Made by a program: the position numbers and the translations under genes
Shown here: piece by piece, positions 14,872 to 16,995 of the stretch
Numbering within the stretch: the first letter of the stretch is position 1
Layout: each line of letters opens with the position of its first letter
Notes under the pieces: generated by a model
Told to the model about the DNA's origin: nothing
The model's input: the letters and a program-made list of their open reading frames with translations, nothing else
The model's database searches: none
NCBI GenBank assembly: GCA_937891445.1
Contig: CALAFV010000578.1
Location: 1-16,995, forward strand
Length of the DNA stretch: 16,995 bases
From: an uncultured Phycisphaerales bacterium
GTDB lineage: Bacteria > Planctomycetota > Phycisphaerae > Phycisphaerales > UBA1924
Reading direction: 5' to 3'

Positions 14872-14904
14872 CCCGGTTCGGGCCCGTCCCTTGGGCGGAC
14901 CGGG
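14872..14904 (+). promoter_or_regulatory. Hairpin in rplS leader
   Basis: CCCGGTTCG (14872-14880) pairs with CGGACCGGG (14896-14904) over 9 bp including one G-U, with a 15-nt loop that can pair internally (CCC/GGG). It lies between the promoter element and the ribosome-binding site of rplS, where autogenous ribosomal-protein leaders are found. Function inferred. Confidence 0.35.
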
Positions 14905-14938
14905 TCCCCTGCGCAACCCAAGCCTCGGAGCCTCGCCG

Positions 14939-15334
14939 ATGGGCCTTCAGCAGATCATCGAGAACGTCAACAAGGACGCCATCCGCACCGACCTCCCGCG
15001 GATCGACATCGGCGACACCGTCAACGTCCACTTCCGCATCATCGAGGGCCAGAAGGAGCGCATCCAGGTCTTCCAGGGCGTCGTCCTGGCCCGCACCCGC
15101 CGCGGCATCAACGAGATGATGACGGTCCGCCGCATCGTCGAGAACATGGGCGTCGAGCGCATCTTCCCGATCAACTCGCCGAAGGTCGCGGAGATCGAGG
15201 TCGTCCGCCGTGCGGACGCCCGCCGCGCCAAGCTCTACTACCTCCGCGACCGCGCCGGTAAGAGCCGCCGTCTCCGCGACCGCCGCCGCGGCCTCAAGCA
15301 CGTCGCCGGCGAGGCCTTGGCTGGCCAGGGCTGA
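14939..15334 (+). CDS. rplS: 50S ribosomal protein L19
   Basis: 131 residues. The ATG at 14939 follows a CGGAG site by about 8 nt and gives the conserved L19 start (MGLQQIIENVNKDAIRTDLP). Family hallmarks follow: GDTVNVHFRIIEGQKERIQ, FQGVVLARTRRGINEMMTVR, GVERIFPINSPKVAEIEVV and the basic C-terminus RRAKLYYLRDRAGKSRRLRD. L19 sits at the 30S-50S interface. The length exceeds the E. coli protein (about 115) by a short C-terminal tail. It appears to have its own promoter at the end of trmD and is closed by a strong terminator, so the three genes may form separate transcripts. Confidence 0.97.
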   Translation: MGLQQIIENVNKDAIRTDLPRIDIGDTVNVHFRIIEGQKERIQVFQGVVLARTRRGINEMMTVRRIVENMGVERIFPINSPKVAEIEVVRRADARRAKLYYLRDRAGKSRRLRDRRRGLKHVAGEALAGQG

Positions 15335-15370
15335 CCGCCTGCAAGGCCCGACACAACCGACCACCCGTGC

Positions 15371-15411
15371 CGAGGCACAGACCTTCTTGGTCCGTGCCTC
15401 GCTTGCTTTTT
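15371..15411 (+). terminator. Strong intrinsic terminator after rplS
   Basis: CGAGGCACAGACC (15371-15383) pairs with GGTCCGTGCCTCG (15389-15401): 12 of 13 positions match, with one A-C mismatch and a 5-nt TTCTT loop. The sequence then runs GCTTGCTTTTT with a terminal T-tract (15407-15411), the textbook arrangement. It starts 36 nt after the rplS stop. Confidence 0.88.
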
Positions 15412-15421
15412 CGGTGCGCAG

Positions 15422-15427
15422 TACACT
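15422..15427 (+). promoter_or_regulatory. Candidate -10 box for the DUF1579 gene
   Basis: TACACT followed by CCACGCCCC parallels the TAAACT-CCCCACCCC element before rpsP and rplS. It lies 11 nt after the rplS terminator and about 42 nt before the ATG at 15470. No good -35 is seen at 16-18 bp spacing. Confidence 0.35.
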
Positions 15428-15469
15428 CCACGCCCCGTCTTTGCCAGCAATCCCAGAGGAGCACCCGCG

Positions 15470-15976
15470 ATGATGACCCCTCCCGAAAAGCAGCACCAGT
15501 GGCTCCGCCACCTCGTCGGCGAGTGGGCGATCGAATCCGAGTGCATCCCTGGCCCGGACCAGCCCCCCGCGAAGACCACCGCGACCGAAACGGTCCGGAT
15601 GCTCGGGGACCTCTGGGTCGTCGCTGAAGGCCGCGGCGAGATGCCCGGCGGCGGCCAGATGTCGTGGGTGATGACGATCGGCTACGACACCAACCGCAAG
15701 AAGTTCGTCGGCAGTTGGATCGGCTCCTGCATGACCACGATGTTCGTCTACGAGGCCGACCTCGACACGGATGAAAAGCGCCTCCCCCTCACCACGTCCG
15801 GCCCCTCCTTCGCCGATCCGACGAAGATCGCCACCTACGAGGACATCATCGAGATCCACTCCCCCGACCACCGCACGCTCACGTCGCAGGTGCGGAACGA
15901 CGACGGCACGTGGACCAGGTTCCTGACCGCCCACTACCGCCGCGTGCGGCAAGAGCCGTCCACTACATCCTGCTGA
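15470..15976 (+). CDS. DUF1579 family protein
   Basis: 168 residues. AGAGGAG ends 8 nt before the ATG at 15470; a second ATG follows immediately. It opens with PPEKQHQWLRHLVGEWAIES, the usual DUF1579 start (Leu-x-x-Leu-x-Gly-x-Trp), and continues with WVVAEGRGEMPGG, MTIGYDTNRKKFVGSWIG, MFVYEADLD and TLTSQVRNDDGTWTRFLTAHYRR. This layout of antiparallel strands suggests a calycin/lipocalin-like barrel, but the biochemical role of the family is unknown. There is no signal peptide or membrane segment, so it is probably cytoplasmic. It is bounded upstream by the rplS terminator and ends 8 bp from the convergent YciE-like gene, with no obvious terminator between the two. Confidence 0.85.
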   Translation: MMTPPEKQHQWLRHLVGEWAIESECIPGPDQPPAKTTATETVRMLGDLWVVAEGRGEMPGGGQMSWVMTIGYDTNRKKFVGSWIGSCMTTMFVYEADLDTDEKRLPLTTSGPSFADPTKIATYEDIIEIHSPDHRTLTSQVRNDDGTWTRFLTAHYRRVRQEPSTTSC

Positions 15977-15984
15977 CGCTCACG

Positions 15985-16719
15985 CTACCGGCGGCGCGAC
16001 GTTCCCGTGCGCCCCTTGGCGGCAGTCTTGCCGCGTCCGCGCGCAGCACCGGCCGCCGGCTTGCTCTTCTTCGTGCGTGTCCCCCCGCGGCCGGAGGCGG
16101 TTCTCCCCGCCGTGCGCTGCGTGCTCGCCGCACGTCCACCACGCCGGCCACGCCCACGAGCCGACGTGGTTTCCTCGGCCAGTTCCATCTCGAACCCCTC
16201 CTCCTCGCCCCTGATCCCTTCGCCCGTCCCCGGCCCCGTCATCGGCAGGATCTCGTCCAGCGAGATCCGCGTCAGTTTCTCGTCCGTCGCCGACTCCTCG
16301 TCGAGCGTGCGCTGCAGTTCCTCCGCCGCGCGTTCCAGCCCCAGGTGCCGCGCCAGCGTCCGGGCGCTCCCGTACGCCGTGATCTCGTAGTGCTCGGCGC
16401 GCTGCGCCGTGATGATCAGCGCCTCGTCGATCACCGCCCCGTCCCCGTCGGCCTCCAGCAGTTCGGTCCCCTCCTCGATGATCCCCTCCATCGCTGCGCA
16501 CTTCTTCCCGCCCAGCCGGATCCCGAGGTCCTCGCCGATCCGCTTGAGGCGCTCCACGTGCTCCCGCGTCTCCTCCACATGCGCCTCGAACGCCTCGCGC
16601 AGCGATGGCGACTGCGCCCGCGCCGCCATCTTCGTCAGCACCTTGAGCAGTTGCACCTCGGCGCTGTACAGGTCCTTCACCTGATCCTCGAACAGCGATG
16701 CGATCGTCCTGAGTTCCAT
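15985..16719 (-). CDS. YciE/DUF892 ferritin-like protein with basic histone-like tail
   Basis: 244 residues. The ATG at 16719 is chosen because AAGGGGAG lies 7 nt upstream and it yields the conserved start MELRTIASLFEDQVKDLYSA. Residues 1-165 form a four-helix ferritin-like bundle of the DUF892 (YciE/YciF) family. Likely di-metal ligands are E21, E50/H54, E112 and E141-E142/D146, by position in the helices LYSAEVQLL, HVEETREH, AEHYEITAYG and LDEESATDE. An acidic linker (GEEEGFEMELAEE) follows, then a tail of about 60 residues that is strongly basic and low-complexity (ARGRGRRGGR, RTKKSKPAAG, ARGRGKTAAKG, ending TSRRR), like histone H1 or AT-hook tails. Family members are linked to stress responses. 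The tail suggests DNA or RNA binding, as in tailed Dps proteins; that is inference. It is convergent with the DUF1579 gene. Confidence 0.85.
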   Translation of the reverse strand: MELRTIASLFEDQVKDLYSAEVQLLKVLTKMAARAQSPSLREAFEAHVEETREHVERLKRIGEDLGIRLGGKKCAAMEGIIEEGTELLEADGDGAVIDEALIITAQRAEHYEITAYGSARTLARHLGLERAAEELQRTLDEESATDEKLTRISLDEILPMTGPGTGEGIRGEEEGFEMELAEETTSARGRGRRGGRAASTQRTAGRTASGRGGTRTKKSKPAAGAARGRGKTAAKGRTGTSRRR

Positions 16720-16857
16720 GGCGGCGCTCCCCTTCGGTTGGTGCGGCCCCTGCCCCTCCGCCGCGACCGGTTCCAACCTCGCGCGCCGCGATGAACCGGG
16801 GGTGAAAGCCCGGCGCCCCATTCCGTCTCCCCCGCCCCAAGGCCCGGACAGCCCAAG

Positions 16858-16875
16858 GTTCGCAATTCAGCGAAC
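16858..16875. promoter_or_regulatory. Inverted repeat next to divergent promoters
   Basis: GTTCGC (16858-16863) and GCGAAC (16870-16875) flank AATTCA. With wobble pairs the arms extend further. It sits 6 bp upstream of the -35 of the rightmost gene and within the 255-bp divergent gap 16720-16974. It could be an operator for either gene or a hairpin. The rest of the gap shows nothing else I can assign. Confidence 0.35.
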
Positions 16876-16881
16876 TTCACC

Positions 16882-16910
16882 TTGCCACGCCCTGCACCAC
16901 CGAGTATCCT
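16882..16910 (+). promoter_or_regulatory. Sigma-70-type promoter of the rightmost gene
   Basis: TTGCCA (16882-16887, four of six matches) and TATCCT (16905-16910, four of six) are separated by exactly 17 bp. The predicted start near 16917 gives a leader of about 58 nt to the ATG at 16975. This is the best -35/-10 pair in the window. Confidence 0.6.
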
Positions 16911-16974
16911 TCGAACATCGGGCGACCCAACGAAAGCCGCCCGCCGACCGCAACTCACGGAAGGGACGACAGTT

Positions 16975-16995
16975 ATGGACACCAACGGCACGTCG
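16975..16995 (+). CDS. Start of an unidentified gene (cut by right edge)
   Basis: An ATG at 16975 begins MDTNGTS and is open to the edge, only seven codons. Support comes from a GGAAGGGA ribosome-binding site about 8 nt upstream and a good promoter at 16882-16910. It is divergent from the YciE-like gene and may share its regulation. No product can be named from seven residues. Confidence 0.6.

Overview
The window is very GC-rich and reads as a chromosomal segment of a planctomycete, most likely from the class Phycisphaerae. The main lineage clue is a giant exported protein whose N-terminus carries the LEPRVLL tag (the LEPR-XLL motif typical of planctomycete exoproteins). It also has FG-GAP and calcium-loop repeats. 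The ribosomal cluster rpsP-trmD-rplS, Shine-Dalgarno sites and one tRNA-Leu show ordinary bacterial chromosome. I see no insertion sequence, phage, plasmid or CRISPR signature. Lineage is inferred from motifs and composition only.

Region 1 (1-11153, all minus strand) is an envelope block of five genes. In transcription order they are: a 1689-residue LEPR-XLL exoprotein (seven FG-GAP blades, eight Ig-like modules each with an EF-hand-type loop, then a beta-rich C-terminus); an outer-membrane beta-barrel resembling alginate-export porins; a small lipoprotein; a CHASE2-class III adenylate cyclase with four predicted membrane segments; and a secreted FecR-domain protein that runs off the left edge. 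The last four are 16, 25 and 56 bp apart and look like one operon. The plausible theme is sensing at the envelope (FecR and CHASE2) coupled to cAMP signalling, with a barrel and lipoprotein as outer-membrane partners. That coupling is inferred from gene order. The giant gene is separated from the operon by 206 bp that holds a 12-bp inverted repeat.

Region 2 (11293-15976, plus strand) holds housekeeping genes: tRNA-Leu(UAA), a CPA1-type cation:proton antiporter with a C-terminal RCK-like domain, rpsP, trmD, rplS and a DUF1579 protein. rimM, which often lies between rpsP and trmD, is absent. A hairpin terminator and a purine-poor tract with CTTTCCACTTT repeats occupy that gap. rpsP and rplS share an identical 16-bp promoter-like element. 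A strong terminator follows rplS.

Region 3 (15985-16995) has a minus-strand YciE/DUF892 ferritin-like gene with a long basic histone-like tail. Divergent from it, a promoter and ribosome-binding site lead into a plus-strand gene cut by the right edge. No gene-free stretch exceeds 300 bases; the largest gaps are 16720-16974 and 5878-6083, described below. The most unusual items are the CHASE2/FecR/barrel/lipoprotein operon, the calcium-loop giant protein, the basic-tailed ferritin-like protein and the repeated ribosomal promoter element.
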